NCBI GenBank assembly: GCA_003116975.1
Contig: BGKB01000133.1
Location: forward strand, 1 to 64,000
Length of the DNA stretch: 64,000 bases
Source of the DNA: Aurantiochytrium sp. KH105
Taxonomy: Eukaryota; Sar; Bigyra; Thraustochytrida; Thraustochytriidae
Reading direction: 5' to 3'
This document shows positions 18,537 through 30,066 of this stretch, one piece after another. The notes under the pieces are model-generated. The model made no database searches. It saw nothing but the letters and a program-made list of their open reading frames with translations, and was not told the origin of the DNA. Position 1 is the first letter of the stretch, and every line of letters starts with the position of its first letter. A program made the translations under genes and the position numbers.

Positions 18537-19632
18537 TCAGACAAAATTCGCGCCAATTACGCGAACAAATCCACCGCGTGTGCCCTTTGGCTCCTCGCCG
18601 CAAAAAGCCAGAATCGGCTCGACAGGGTGCCACGCGATCGCATTAATACCATCCACCATGCTACAGTCAATGAGAGTAACTTTGGTGCCCGATAGCACCT
18701 CATCTACAGCAATTGTGCGATCAAGCGATCCGTACGCGATGAAACGGCCATCGCCACTAAAGCTTGCGCTCCGGAGCTGCGTCTCGCTGCGTACAAATGT
18801 TCGTACTGTGCAGAGCTCCCGCGCATCCCAGAGCGAAAGCAATGCGTCCGTACTTCCAAGCGCGAACCAGGCCCCATCCGGACTGAACTGTAAAGCAAGA
18901 CAGTTCGCGGTGTGCGCATCGAGCGCTGCCACGCGCTCGAGCTTACCGCCGCTCGTGTCGAGAACTTTAATTCCGCCACGACCCACGCTGCTCATTCCAG
19001 CCGTGAGGAAAAGATGTGTACCGTCAGGATTCCAACTCATTTGGTTAATTTGCGCATCTGCAAGCGAGTGGAAATTCACGCTGTCGACGATGCCGCCTTG
19101 GCGCAAGTCAATGAGCGACACCAAATCGTCACGGTCACCCACGGCAATTTGAGTTTCGTTCGGGTGAAAAGCAAGATTAAGGTTCGGTCCCGACGTATCC
19201 CATGTGCTTGCGCATCGACCTGCGCGTGTATCCCAGAGTTTGACAGTTTTATCCTCGGATGCAGAGACGAGCTTGTTCGAATCGCTACGTGCCCATCGCA
19301 CCTGTTCCACGGATTTTCGATGGCCCTTGAGCTCGCGAACCTCACGTGTTTGGCCTGTACGACCTACAGACCAGAGCTTGATGCCCATGTCCATGGATGC
19401 CGAGGCAAGTAGGGAACCGTTGGCGTTCCATGCCACAGAGAGCACGCGCTGCTCATGGCCGGCCTTTGTTCAACCACATTTTTTATTTTCGGATCCCGCA
19501 CAGAGTTAAGGACAGTCAGTTGTTGCCTCAAGGTCGATTGATATATGGTTCGGAGCTCGCGGCTGTCCTGCGTCGACGTACCAACGTTTTACCTTTGACG
19601 GACGAAAGCCGCTTCACCTCAACCTCGCTCAT
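18537..19632 (-). CDS. THOC3: THO complex subunit 3 (THOC3/Tex1), two exons
   Basis: WD40 beta-propeller of the THO/TREX complex, coupling transcription to mRNA export. Exon 1 (19582-19632) encodes MSEVEVKRLSSVKGKTL. A 118 nt intron (GTACGT donor, CCTTAAC branch-like site, AAAG acceptor) joins it in phase 0 to exon 2 (18537-19463), which starts AGHEQRVLSVAWN; total 325 aa. The resulting 18 residues before the first GH match plant Tex1 in length. Landmarks include LKGHRKSVEQVRW, LVSASEDKTVKLWDTR, IAVGDRDDLVSLIDL, FALGSTDALLSLWDAREL and AIAWHPVEPILAF, each in the order seen in THOC3. It is divergent from the GBP gene and convergent with the Tubby-like gene. Confidence 0.9.
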
Positions 19633-20973
19633 CTTGGTGGTCTGAGATAAGCTATCCAGGTGTCCACCAGCTTCTGCTTTGCGCCAAACGCGACCGGTGC
19701 GGAGCGAGCAATGGGTTCCTCTCGATAGGGTGCGCTCCGTGCTAGAATCGAGCAGATCCTCCCTGTTCGCAACCCAAGAGCGCGCGCAAGTGGCCAAAGT
19801 TATTCGTTTGTATCGCAACCACGGGCTCTTGTTTGTTGCTCGTCGTTGCTGCTCCACAAAGAAGAAGCCAAAAAAAAAATGCAAAAAAAATTGGAAACAC
19901 GAGGCAGTCGAGATCGCGTCGTGCGAAAAGGCTGGTGTTCTGCGGATACCGACCCGGGGCACGAAAGTCATGAATCAATAAAATTTCACTGGTCAGATGA
20001 GTGGAGCATGGAGACCTACCTAACTGGCGTGGCGTCCTTTCCTTTGATATCCCGAACCCTGGAGTTTCAAGAGATACCTTACATTTCCGGTCGGACTTTG
20101 GAAAGCTTGCAAACATCTATCAAGATTTCTGTACAGCTGAAAGAACGCGCATACCCGACGTAATGCAAAAGTAAAAGTCAAAGATCAACTAGAGAGTTTT
20201 TTTAGAAATTGGTCGTGTTTTACGGAAATCCTCGCAAGTTTGCTGCAAACAAAGGTTCGCCTTTGCACGCATACGTAGACACGCAGCGTTTGAGCATTGC
20301 AAAGCGTTCGATCACGCGATAAGTATGATCGCGACGTGTGCAACTTTTGCAGCTGGAACGGCTGTTTGGGTTTTTTCGAGAGCAATCACCTCAAGCAACA
20401 TGTGGACCTTGTACAGATTCCATCATTGTGCCACCCAAAACGTAACGAAGGCGACGTAGGTGCCAACCTGGGTGGTCGTACGCTAAGCGACCAGATGTGG
20501 AAGCATTTTTCCTTGGTCTGTAATTTGGGCGTTGAACTCGGCTCGTGGGCGTTGAACTCAGGTCGATGCCCAAAGCCAAAACAGCATTCGACTTACGGCG
20601 GCGCTCGCTCCTTTCTAAAAGTCTTCTTCAGATAGCACCTATTGCGGGAGTGCATGCAAGTAACGATCACAGTTTCAACAGACCAGGGCAAGCCCTTTGC
20701 AAAAAGCCTTGTTTGTTCGAGTTTTGAGCTGATAAAGATTTCAAAAGCGTGGGTCTGAGCTCCTCGGGCGCGAGTCGGACAAGCATTTTTTTTTGCTGCC
20801 TGCGAGGTTTCTCCCCGCGTGTAAAGCCAGAACAGAAATCCTTATGATGGCGCGTGGTGCCGTGTGTAGGGCATTTATGTCTACCAGGTGGCACTTCGTT
20901 TGAGTCGGGTTCCTCTGGAGCAACAAATTCCGAACTCTCAACCTTCCACACGAACGACAGAACCGCGACAAGA
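19633..20973. other. shared 5' region of THOC3 and GBP gene
   Basis: About 1.34 kb with no supported gene. Contains a ~20 bp tandem duplication (GGGCGTTGAACTC units) at 20525-20562 and A-rich tracts near 19868-19890. An apparent C2H2-like pattern at 20345-20410 lies in a frame without an ATG and is not accepted. Confidence 0.5.
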
Positions 20974-22950
20974 ATGGAAACACAAAGTCAGACGCCCTCG
21001 CCGCAAGCACAGCGGCAACCATACCCTGCAGGGTGGCGCGCCGCGGGCGCCGCTGTGCGGCTTGTGCGGCCGAGTGTGGACCGCACGCGCGTCCAGGCGG
21101 AACCCGACGCACTCTCCCAACTCGAGCTGCTCGGCGACCAGGAGCTGGTCCGTGTCTGCTCGCTGAGCGGGACGCAGCGCGAAGGCAAGTCGACGCTGCT
21201 CAATATGCTTTTCGACGGCGGTGTCCAAGCAGGAACAGGCTTTCAGGCGGGCCATGCCATGGATCCAGAGACGGCGGGACTTTGGATTCGCCTTCGCAGA
21301 GACCCCGAGGACGAGCATGGCTGGTTAGCTATGCTCGACACAGAGGGGCTCGACAGCCCACACGTGCCACAGTTCTACAATTGGTGTCTGGCTGCGTTGG
21401 CACTTCTCGTGAGCGACTGCTTTCTGTATCAGTCGCGTGGTAGCATTGACGCGCGCAGCGTGGATCGCCTCGACGTTATTTTGCGCGTGGCTGAACAACT
21501 CGCCCGGCACTCTCAGCAGGATCAAGACGACAACGAGGCGTCCCGGCCCTCCTTTATGTGGATCCTTCGCGACCATCATCTAACCATGAAGCACGAGCCG
21601 CGCCGCGAGATGTCCGAGAAATTAAGCGAGGTTGCCTTTCGTTCTTTGAAACGGAGTTTCGGTGAAAGGTACGACTGTTTCCCCTTGCCATCGCCGCATG
21701 CTCGACCTGCCGATATCGCTCATCTTGCCTTCGAGGACCTCGATCCAGCTTTCAAGGACGCGTTTGCTCATCTCAAGCGTCGCGTTCGTGGTCTCTTGCG
21801 TCCTGGCGTACGTCGTGGTGATCGACCCATGACGGGCCCGCTGCTCGCAGGATTGGTCAGAACGTATTGCGCGGCTGTGGGCGACCGCGTCGGCGCATTG
21901 CGCGAGATTGAAGACATGCCAACGCAGGCCCAAATGCTCACGACGCTTGCTGCGGAAAGATCGGTTCGCGCTGGCCTGGCGACCTATGATGCAAGAATGG
22001 ATGCCGTCGCGCTCACAATGAACAACCTTGGATGTCATCATGCGGTTGCCCTGGAGGCCGCTTCAAAGGCCTTCAGCGCCGCCATGCTTGGAGACGCCAA
22101 CGAGCCGGAGAACCGACAGGCAGCTCTGACGATGCAGAATGAGATTGCCTGCTTTGAAAGTGACTTCTGCCTCCAAGATGGAGAGATTATCGAGCGTCGC
22201 AAGCTTGCAAGCGGGAAACTGAAAAGCCTGGCGACCCAGCTTCAGCGTCGTGCGTCGCAGATGCTCGCAGAGGCAAGGAGCGCATTTGATGAAATCTTTG
22301 CAGGACCTGCTACTTTTGACAGTCAAAAGGACGTGGACGCATCCTGGCTCGCGCTTTGTGAGCGGTTTCCAGACGCAGATCTGGGACGAAATGCCCAGTG
22401 CGTTGCCAAGGTGTCGGAAGCTCGCATTCATGCACAGATTACAGAGACTCTACGCGCGCTGCAAAAGGAGCAGGAGTCGCTGCAAGAGAGGGTACGCGCG
22501 GAGATGTCTAGTTCCGAAGAGACGGCTTTGGTCGAATTTGATCACTTGCGCAATCAGGTGCAGTCTCTGAGCTCAGACGCTCAAGAGGTTTCCCATGCCC
22601 AGTTCGTAGCCTTGTCTTCTCTTCGCGAGAACATGGGTGTTCTTTCTGCCGGACTCGAAGCTGCGCGGCAAGAATTGGAGACGCTGGGCGCATCAGCTGT
22701 ATCTCGTGAGGAACTCGAGTCTGCCGGCTCGCATGTGCAAACGCGATTGACGCGTGTACACGACCGCCAGAAACAGGTCGAAGAAGCCGCGCAGCACAAA
22801 GCACGCGAGCTTGAGGCCCAGCTCGAGGCCGAGGTCGATGCCCTGCGGCGAGTCCTGACTACAAAGGACAAAGAGCTGGTTCGTCTTTGGACGGCCATTG
22901 GTGACATTAGTTGCAATATTACTGAAATCCACGACCATCTCGGATCGTGA
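20974..22950 (+). CDS. guanylate-binding protein (GBP)-family large GTPase
   Basis: Dynamin-superfamily GTPase of the GBP/atlastin type. The first ATG is at 20974 (the frame extends upstream only to a GTG); product 658 aa. The G domain shows the P-loop GTQREGKS (residues 66-73), the DTEGLDS switch-2 block (122-128) and LRDHHL (about 198-203), the RD guanine-specificity motif that GBPs use in place of NKXD. A helical region follows from about 270, with a long coiled coil at about 480-640 (QKEQESLQERVRAEMSSSEE and QVEEAAQHKARELEAQLE). No C-terminal CaaX box or membrane segment is present, so membrane fusion or isoprenylation is not suggested. In animals GBPs act in cell-autonomous defence; in protists the role is unknown. 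Divergent from THOC3. Confidence 0.88.
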   Translation: METQSQTPSPQAQRQPYPAGWRAAGAAVRLVRPSVDRTRVQAEPDALSQLELLGDQELVRVCSLSGTQREGKSTLLNMLFDGGVQAGTGFQAGHAMDPETAGLWIRLRRDPEDEHGWLAMLDTEGLDSPHVPQFYNWCLAALALLVSDCFLYQSRGSIDARSVDRLDVILRVAEQLARHSQQDQDDNEASRPSFMWILRDHHLTMKHEPRREMSEKLSEVAFRSLKRSFGERYDCFPLPSPHARPADIAHLAFEDLDPAFKDAFAHLKRRVRGLLRPGVRRGDRPMTGPLLAGLVRTYCAAVGDRVGALREIEDMPTQAQMLTTLAAERSVRAGLATYDARMDAVALTMNNLGCHHAVALEAASKAFSAAMLGDANEPENRQAALTMQNEIACFESDFCLQDGEIIERRKLASGKLKSLATQLQRRASQMLAEARSAFDEIFAGPATFDSQKDVDASWLALCERFPDADLGRNAQCVAKVSEARIHAQITETLRALQKEQESLQERVRAEMSSSEETALVEFDHLRNQVQSLSSDAQEVSHAQFVALSSLRENMGVLSAGLEAARQELETLGASAVSREELESAGSHVQTRLTRVHDRQKQVEEAAQHKARELEAQLEAEVDALRRVLTTKDKELVRLWTAIGDISCNITEIHDHLGS

Positions 22951-23118
22951 GACTTGACTCTTTTTCTTGTTGCTTTTTCTTGTCAAGAATAAGCTGCGCG
23001 CGTGCGCACCACACAAAAGCAGAGAACAAGTAAAATCTGCCTATTTGGAATACAATTGGTTGGGCACTCGACCTTTAGCTTGACAACACCGGTTCCCCCT
23101 TCCCCCGCGCACTTGATG

Positions 23119-26100
23119 TTAAGCAAAAGCTCGATCAGATGCGATGGAAAAGGACTGCGTCGGAAGTGGCTTGCGACGGCATGCCTGGTTGAAATCGAGG
23201 CGCGTGAGAACATCCTCGAGATGTTTTGCGCCGCCGAGCGAGGCCCGCTGTGATAACATGATGAGGAGAAACCGGCTTGCGCGTGAGAATTTGGCATGAA
23301 TGCCCTTGATCGATTTCCAGAGACTCCTAGTATGCGCATCATCAACATCAGTACGCGCTTCCGAAGCGACACAGCGCCATAGGGCGATGACCAGGACGCG
23401 GAAACGTAGCGAGCATTCAAGCATCTCGTCGACAGCTTCGCGAACTCGTGTCGGGGCGCGAGGCGTATCAGGAGCGAGCATGCACTGAATACAGACTCGC
23501 CGGAGGTATGCGCGATGGAGCTCGTACACGTGGTCAATTCGCGTGGCCTCCTTTGCATCAGCGACGAAGCGTGTCCATGAAACGTCTGCCAGCCGATTTA
23601 CAATAAAGGCGTGCAGGTTTGAGACAAAGTGCAAGTGCTCAACGAGCATGAGGTCAATTCTGTGCATCATGGCCGCATCCGAGGCAGCGCGAATGCGTTG
23701 ACCTTCAGGAACAACAGAAACCGGTCCTGTTCGCGGTGCTGTTGCGCGTTTGCGGCGCTCGAGCGTGTCTCGTCGCAAATTGTGCTGCAGCCTGCAGAGA
23801 ACCAGCGAGGTACGTTTAATGACGAGCAAAAAGCTGAATATGGCGCTGTACTGCTCGAGGGCCTCGGCGTCGACAATTGCGTCAAGGGGCGGCTGCACAT
23901 CAAAGATCAGCTTCGTACTGCTCAGCGCGCGCACCCCGTAGGTTTTAAAGCGATCCGAGTGTGGCACGTGTTGATAGTCAACGCGAACACGATCCAGCGA
24001 GGACTGTGCAAGGTAGTCCTCGAGATCTGCATGCAAGAGGTTGGTGAGCAGAGCACTGCGCTGCTCATCATCCATTTCGCGCTTGTGGCCCGGGAGTCGC
24101 GCACTTAATGCCGCGGCTTGCGCACTGTCGGAAGTTGCTGACTGCGCGAGACATCCTTGAGGCACGCGCGACTCGCTGGCAAATTCTCGAAGATGGGCCT
24201 CCATGGCCTCTGCGAGTTTTTCGTCCTTGGGAAGCAAGTCACGGTCCACAGCACCGAACAGGTCGCGAAGAAAGACTTGCAGAGAGAGCTCGTTCTGCAT
24301 GAAGAAGACACCGCGGATCTCGGAAAGCCGGTCGAGTGCCTTGTTCTCAACCATGACCTCATTCATGACTGTCTTGCCTACAATAGACCCTAGCTCGTTG
24401 AGAGGAGCAAAGAGGCTTTGGGAAAGCAGAGCCACGGCCGGGTGTGTCTCGTCGTCCGTGATACCTGGCCTCCAGGGCGCGGACGTGCCAGAGGAGTCGG
24501 CTTCGGGTGTGGAGAGTAGCTTTTCGTGCAGTGAGCGTGCGCGGAGACCGACATCTGCAGGCCACGGCGGCCAGCCAACGTGACGAGCGCCATCCCGTTC
24601 GGCAAGACGACGTAGGACCTCAACCGCGCTGCAGAGGACATAAACCCGCTCGCACATGGGTTGCCACGCACGTGGCGCCGGGTGCACGATGACGCTGCCG
24701 CTTTCATCCAAAGTTTCTTCTGGAGACTTGACACTGACAAAGAACTCCCCAAAGTGATCCTCGAGTCGGCCCTCGTATAAGAAGCGTCCCAAGATTTCTA
24801 CTTGCGCTGCCATGGCAGCGCGAAAGACACGAACGCGAAGACCCTGAGCCGCGTCGAGATTGCCTCGAGACATGACAAACTCATCGAGGGCGCCGACAAA
24901 GAGCGCATCGAGCAGATCTTTGGCAGCTTTGCGAGCGTCGTGCTCCCTGTCGCAAGGATTCATGTCGAGGCCATCCTCGGTTTCGAGCCCATGCCATGCA
25001 GGTCGCGTGCGAGAAAGCGTAGTCGCGATATCTTGAAGCGTCTGTGCGTGGCAGATTACAGTGGAGAGGGCCTCAGAGATGCTCAGAAGCGTTGGACTTG
25101 CTTTGGTGTTTTCAAGACGTGCTATTGTTGGCAAAGGGGGACTGCTTTCGCAAGCGATGCCGCCGCGTTGTACTTGTGATTCGAGCGCGGCAACGCTCGC
25201 GCGAAGTGAGCCTTCAATATGTGCGTTTACAAAGGCTGCTGCGCACTGAAATGTCATTGGCAGCCCCGCGCGACTCTTGGCGAGCAAAAGGGAGCTCACG
25301 AGCCGCGCCTCTCGTAATTGGCCTGCTGCACGCAAAATTGGCGTCATGAGCTCTTCGAGGGCACCATGCGATGTGTGGGCGAGGTAAATGTTTGCGCAGA
25401 GCTTGAATTCCTGATTTTCGGGATCTCCGTTGACTGCATTCAGGTGGATGAGTCCCTGGGATGGTGAACCGTGCAGTGCAAGCAAGCTTGCACGGCAAAC
25501 TTCGGCTTCGTGAACGATGCGATCGCGACCTCCTGGCACAAAGGCATTGGCCCCGTCACTGACGATGTTTTCTCGGCGCTTGAAGGCACGCACGTAGGCG
25601 TCGTAACAGCGTGCGTTGAAGTGAAGAACAGGTTCTTTTCCTCTGCCTCCTCCTCCTTTTTCTTCATCTTCTGAAGAGAGCGCTTTTCGTCGCTGTGCTT
25701 GTACATTACCTTCTCGTTTAACGGCCTGCAGCCAAATATCTTGGTCCTCAATCTCGTCAAGATCTTCTAAACTTGGGTCCTCACCCGCGCTCAGTGCTTG
25801 CGCAGATTCCGCTGTTACTTCGCTTTCCACGTCCGAAGCATCTTTGCGTGATGAAGACGGCGAGGAGGATACTTCTTCGGACTCTGACTCAGAGTCGAGA
25901 TCTGAGAGCTCTGAGGAAGAAGAGAACGTCTCGTCGAGCCAGTCTTGGTCCACAAGGTCATCAGGAAGCGCTTTGAGTTCCTTGAGCACTGCAATTTTAC
26001 GCAAATTGAGTCTGTCGCGCACCTCGAGAAGGAGCTGCTCTGCTGTTGGCTGATTAGCTAGGGTTCCGTCGGGATCGCGCACTTGGCGCAAGAGGCGCGC

Positions 26101-26469
26101 ATCGTCGTCGAGCTCCTGACGCGTTGGTGCATGGGACAGGAGGTGCAGCGTGTTTGTAATTGCAGCAAAAACAGTTTCATCTTGCATTGATGCTTCGGCA
26201 TCTTTGAGACAGCGCAAGACCTTCTCTGCGCGTGCGTGTTCGGAAAAGGCTCGCATCTTGTCGGTGACACGGGCGTAGAGAGCGTGAACATCTTTGCTGC
26301 GCAGGAGAAGCTGCGAGGTCTGTGGCCGCGCAAAGTGGTCGAGGCAAAAGTCAAGCGCAAGGCGAGCGTTCTCTGGATCATTGTCTTCCTCGATGCCTGC
26401 AACAGAGGCCACGAGCTGCTTGCCGAGCTCCTTGCGCCGCGCCTCTTGCTCCGCAAGAAACCTCGACAT
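23119..26469 (-). CDS. gamma-tubulin complex component, GCP5/GCP6-like
   Basis: Spc97/Spc98-family subunit of the gamma-tubulin ring complex, which nucleates microtubules at centrosomes or basal bodies. The 1,116-residue frame starts at ATG 26469. The N-terminal half carries an acidic Ser/Glu-rich region (about 175-245). The GRIP1-type half includes LSTVICHAQTLQDI, LDAAQGLRVRVFRAAMAA and ILGRFLYEGRLEDHFGEFFV. The GRIP2-type half (about 690-1110) includes MNEVMVENKALDRLSEIRGV, LSLQVFLRDLFG, KLIFDVQPPLDAIVD, YSAIFSFLLVIKRTSLVL and a long C-terminal helical block. Large size, divergent sequence and the LSLQVFL/FDVQPPLD blocks fit GCP5 or GCP6 better than GCP2/3/4; which of the two is not resolved. 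It is convergent with the GBP gene (168 bp between stops). Confidence 0.85.
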   Translation of the reverse strand: MSRFLAEQEARRKELGKQLVASVAGIEEDNDPENARLALDFCLDHFARPQTSQLLLRSKDVHALYARVTDKMRAFSEHARAEKVLRCLKDAEASMQDETVFAAITNTLHLLSHAPTRQELDDDARLLRQVRDPDGTLANQPTAEQLLLEVRDRLNLRKIAVLKELKALPDDLVDQDWLDETFSSSSELSDLDSESESEEVSSSPSSSRKDASDVESEVTAESAQALSAGEDPSLEDLDEIEDQDIWLQAVKREGNVQAQRRKALSSEDEEKGGGGRGKEPVLHFNARCYDAYVRAFKRRENIVSDGANAFVPGGRDRIVHEAEVCRASLLALHGSPSQGLIHLNAVNGDPENQEFKLCANIYLAHTSHGALEELMTPILRAAGQLREARLVSSLLLAKSRAGLPMTFQCAAAFVNAHIEGSLRASVAALESQVQRGGIACESSPPLPTIARLENTKASPTLLSISEALSTVICHAQTLQDIATTLSRTRPAWHGLETEDGLDMNPCDREHDARKAAKDLLDALFVGALDEFVMSRGNLDAAQGLRVRVFRAAMAAQVEILGRFLYEGRLEDHFGEFFVSVKSPEETLDESGSVIVHPAPRAWQPMCERVYVLCSAVEVLRRLAERDGARHVGWPPWPADVGLRARSLHEKLLSTPEADSSGTSAPWRPGITDDETHPAVALLSQSLFAPLNELGSIVGKTVMNEVMVENKALDRLSEIRGVFFMQNELSLQVFLRDLFGAVDRDLLPKDEKLAEAMEAHLREFASESRVPQGCLAQSATSDSAQAAALSARLPGHKREMDDEQRSALLTNLLHADLEDYLAQSSLDRVRVDYQHVPHSDRFKTYGVRALSSTKLIFDVQPPLDAIVDAEALEQYSAIFSFLLVIKRTSLVLCRLQHNLRRDTLERRKRATAPRTGPVSVVPEGQRIRAASDAAMMHRIDLMLVEHLHFVSNLHAFIVNRLADVSWTRFVADAKEATRIDHVYELHRAYLRRVCIQCMLAPDTPRAPTRVREAVDEMLECSLRFRVLVIALWRCVASEARTDVDDAHTRSLWKSIKGIHAKFSRASRFLLIMLSQRASLGGAKHLEDVLTRLDFNQACRRKPLPTQSFSIASDRAFA

Positions 26470-29118
26470 GGCGGCGGCTGCGACAGTGCCTGCGACGGTT
26501 AGTCAGCCGCCCAAGACTTTTTGTTCAAGCGCTTGAGGGCCCTCGCCGCACCTTTTGGCTGCACCCAGTGGTCAGTCAGGGCGCGTAGCCGCCAGGCTCG
26601 CCCCGGTCTCCCTCGCTTCGCCTGGCCTGGCCTCGCCTTGCCGTCTCGCCTGGCCTGGCCTCGCCTCGCCTTGCCTCGCGAGAGCCCCGGTCTGCCAAGG
26701 AGGATTTTGGGTTGCCACCATCGAAGCGCCGTTCAGGGGCGTTTTATGTAACCTCAACTTTGGCGGTTTCGCTGTCGCACATTACTAAAATCACTCTTTG
26801 ACCAAGATGCACGTCGCCATGACCCAGGCCTTGCGCTTGTACTACTTTGCGAGCCAGCCACCGCATCGAAGGTGACCGTGAGCCATGCAGAGAGTGAATG
26901 ATGCAGCTACGAGGGTTCGAAGCACGCCCAGCGCAAGAGAATACGCCTGTTCTGATCCTCCCAGCTCGTCGAATTCGAGGGGGTGGTTTCGTACGACGAT
27001 CTTTTTTCCTCTCTTCTTTTACTTCCCGTACAAACATAGGCAAGACAATAACCATTCCACTAGATGATTATTTTATCTAACATTTGAATTCGCGCATGCG
27101 ATTTTCGAAGGATTAGAGTAACAAAGGAGCGCGCCATTTGCAAATGTAGATTTTTTGCACTGGTGCGCAAAGTAAGATCGCTCGTTCCGCTGTTTTTCTC
27201 TCCACTTTTTTCGCGACCCATTTCGCTCATTCAGAAATTGCATGCACCCCCTTGACAGAAAGAATTAACTTTCTTCTTGCTGATAAAAATGGGTGGATGA
27301 CCTCTGCAAGCCAACGTCTAGAGCCCAGGCCCCGCCGATTGATGCCCTCAGATCATGTTTCTCATGTTGTTGAGCTCATTTTTCTGTGGAAGATGCGAAT
27401 GCAAAAAATAGTGCGCCATGTTCTTGTGCTGCCGATGAAATCGTCTCAATCTCCAAGAGATTCTGGCAGCGTTTGCCATTTTTCTGTTCAAATAACTTTT
27501 TCCATCAGAAGCATCAGAAGCACCCCCTACTCTTTGTCATTCACCGCCATGGCTCCACAGAAAACTACCAAGACGTGGCCAAGCGGGGGCTAAGCTTCTA
27601 TTCCAACCATCAAGGACGTCTCCCTCTCCCTCTCGCTCTGTTGGCGAAAGCTCGATGGATGCAGAAACTCTCCGAGTGCTCATGGCAGCTTCCCGCAGAC
27701 TCCCTCTAAAGCTCGTCCAGTTTTGGGGGTCCGCAGCAGGCGCGGTCACTCTGCGCTTGCCGACTTGCGCAAGCGCTCAAATTCTGGGGGCGGAAGTCCT
27801 CCCCCAGTGTCAATAATGCTGTGCTGCGCCGCGGAGAAACTCGCCGGCTTGACGAGGGAGCAATGCGGCACGGACCACAGCGGAGGGCGCTCGGAGCCAG
27901 CCACACTGAGCAGCCGCAGCCGCAGCCGCAGCCGGCTGCGGCCGCGCCACATATGCTCGCATCCAGAAGAATTCCGGATCGCGGCTTCGCCGACACCAAC
28001 CCCGTGCGCCTCGCCTCCAGCACGGCCCCGTGCCGAGGCGGGTCCTCTGCGATCTGCAGCTGCACTGCAGCTGCAGCTGGAGCGGGTTCGCTTCGTGCGT
28101 GCCGTCGTGATGTATAGTACCATCAAGCTGGACTTGAAGGTAGCGAGGCTCGTGTGTTTTCGTGGCGAGTTTGCTGTGCAGCTGCAAAATTGCAGTGGCA
28201 GTAGCAGCTGCAGCGCCAGGACGGCCTCGGATGGGGTTTACGATCCATATCCTCGCATCGCGGAACCGTGCCGGGCCTGGCCTGGCCTAGCCTGGCCTGG
28301 CCCGTCGCGCGACTCGCCGCTGCTCGCCACTGCCGGCAGCAGCACCAGGACCCGACCCACCATCGCAGTCACCATCGCCGTTCGTGGCTGTGGCAGTGGC
28401 GCTTCCGCTCCGCCACCGAGACATCTAGCGATTGTCGAGCCCGCAGAAGAAGAAGGGTCGAAGCGGTCGCGGTTGCTGCGCAGAGCTGGTCTGGACTCCG
28501 CACGTCCTTCGCGAGGCCTTCCGCAGCTGGCTCGACAGCGACGCGAGCGTCGTGGAGGCGCGTCGCTCCGTGCGTCTGAAGCTGCAGCTGCAGACGGCAC
28601 CGACGGTGCGCCGGGCCGCCTTCTCCAAGCAAGCGAGCAAGCAGGCAATCAAGCAGCTAGCTATGCTGTGCTGCTGCTTCTGCTCCGTAAGTCAGTGAAA
28701 CTTATCCGGAGCGCAATTTTGCCACTTTTGTTGCGCCCTCGTCTGCCTTCTTGCCCAGAAGCAGGGCGCGGAGCTGGGCCGGACCAACGCTGCAATTGGC
28801 ATCGTGATGGTTCTATCGCCGTAACACATGACAGCCACAGCCGCAGCCTCGCGAGAAGGCTCGTCGGAAGTCGCGGACCGTCCACAGCCATGCGACGCGC
28901 TTGCGCCGCCGCGGGGCCCCTAGAGCGTCGCCGGCGTCGGCGCGGAGAAGACGTTGCCCATCCGCTGGCAGTGAGCGAGCGATGTGACTGACGAGCGAGT
29001 GACGGACTGCAGCCGATCAGCTAGCCCAGCCGCTCTCGCTGCCGAGCTCGCTGGCGTCCTGGTCTTGCTCGCGTGCCAACAATAGAGTTTGCACACGCAC
29101 AAGCAAGCAACAGCAAGT

Positions 29119-29120
<2 letters not shown>

Positions 29121-29148
<28 letters not shown>
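29121..29148. repeat. (CA)n microsatellite
   Basis: Uninterrupted CA dinucleotide run inside the gene-poor block. Confidence 0.95.
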
Positions 29149-29149
<1 letters not shown>

Positions 29150-29346
29150 GCACACGCTCTATCACCAAGCCTGGGCAACTCCGTTTGCACAATCATCCCG
29201 TCACTCTGTGCGTGGGAAACGTGGACTCGCCTCCATCCTCGCTCGGCAGCGGCTGGTCGCGCCGGGTCTCGAAACGAGGAGGCCACACCGCTGCACTGAG
29301 AGCGACAGCGAACGCGGCAGGCTTCTGCGTGGCTCGGAAAAATAGA

Positions 29347-29373
29347 TTGATGGATGGATGGATGGATGGATGG
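29347..29373. repeat. (ATGG)n microsatellite
   Basis: About six to seven tandem ATGG units in the gene-poor block. Confidence 0.9.
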
Positions 29374-30036
29374 ACGAAGGAAGGCTCTTCAATCGCTTGG
29401 GACAAAGAAAGCCGCCGGGTTCTTTCGCGACCGAGCCTCGCTCGCCTGCGCCTTGCGCTCGAAGCCCCTCGCATCGTGCGAACGAGGACGTCGGCCTCGT
29501 CCGGTGTCCTCGTATACGCCATCGAAATCATCCACGATCGTCTTCGTCTTTCTCGTCGTCGTCGTCGTCGTCATCGCGAAATCCCGCTCCCCTGGCCATT
29601 TCCATTCCATTTCCCTGGCCATGCATGGCATGTCGAGGCGAACTTGGTCTTGAACTTGAACTTCAGGCGGCACGGCCGACGATGCTGTTCTTGCCGCCGG
29701 TCTCGATCCTGGCGCGCGGCGTTCTCGGCGTCGCGCAGCACCTCGCGCAGCACGGCGGCTGCGTCCGGCCCGCGCCCTGAGACAACAGGGGCGGGACAGC
29801 ATGGAAAGGAATGGCATCGCCTGGCATCGATCTATACACGATGCACGCACTGCTTGCTTGCTGTTGCTTGCTTGCTTGGCGTGGCTTGCGCGGGGCGGAG
29901 CGGAGGAATGGAACGTAGCATTGCAGAAGCTAGCTAGGTAGCTAGCTAGCTAGTTCGCTGGCTTGTCATTGGTGGCCAGCCGCCGCCGACCGCAATGGCC
30001 TGTAGTGAAATTTCATGCTTGAACGAAGCGGCCACG

Positions 30037-30066
30037 GATCGAGTCGAGTCGAGTCGAGTCGAGTCA
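30037..30066. repeat. (GAGTC)n tandem repeat
   Basis: Pentamer GAGTC repeated about five times, grading into GAATC repeats to about 30085. Confidence 0.85.

Noticed and set aside
19560..19595. THOC3 exon 1 ending at AAAG|GTAAAA
   Set aside because: That donor puts exon 2 out of frame. The GTACGT donor 13 nt downstream restores the frame and the family N-terminal length.
20297..20635. C2H2 zinc-finger-like spacing (C-x2-C...H-x3-H)
   Set aside because: The frame starts with TTG, has no ATG, and lacks the hydrophobic positions of a zinc finger.
26880..26960. GGTTCGAA sequence resembling a tRNA T-loop
   Set aside because: No stems pair around it and no D-arm or acceptor stem could be built on either strand.
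27723..28991. 422-codon plus-strand ORF in the gene-poor block
   Set aside because: Composition is Arg/Ser/Pro/Ala-skewed, other frames on both strands are also open, and no motif or signal is seen. GC-rich DNA gives such ORFs by chance.
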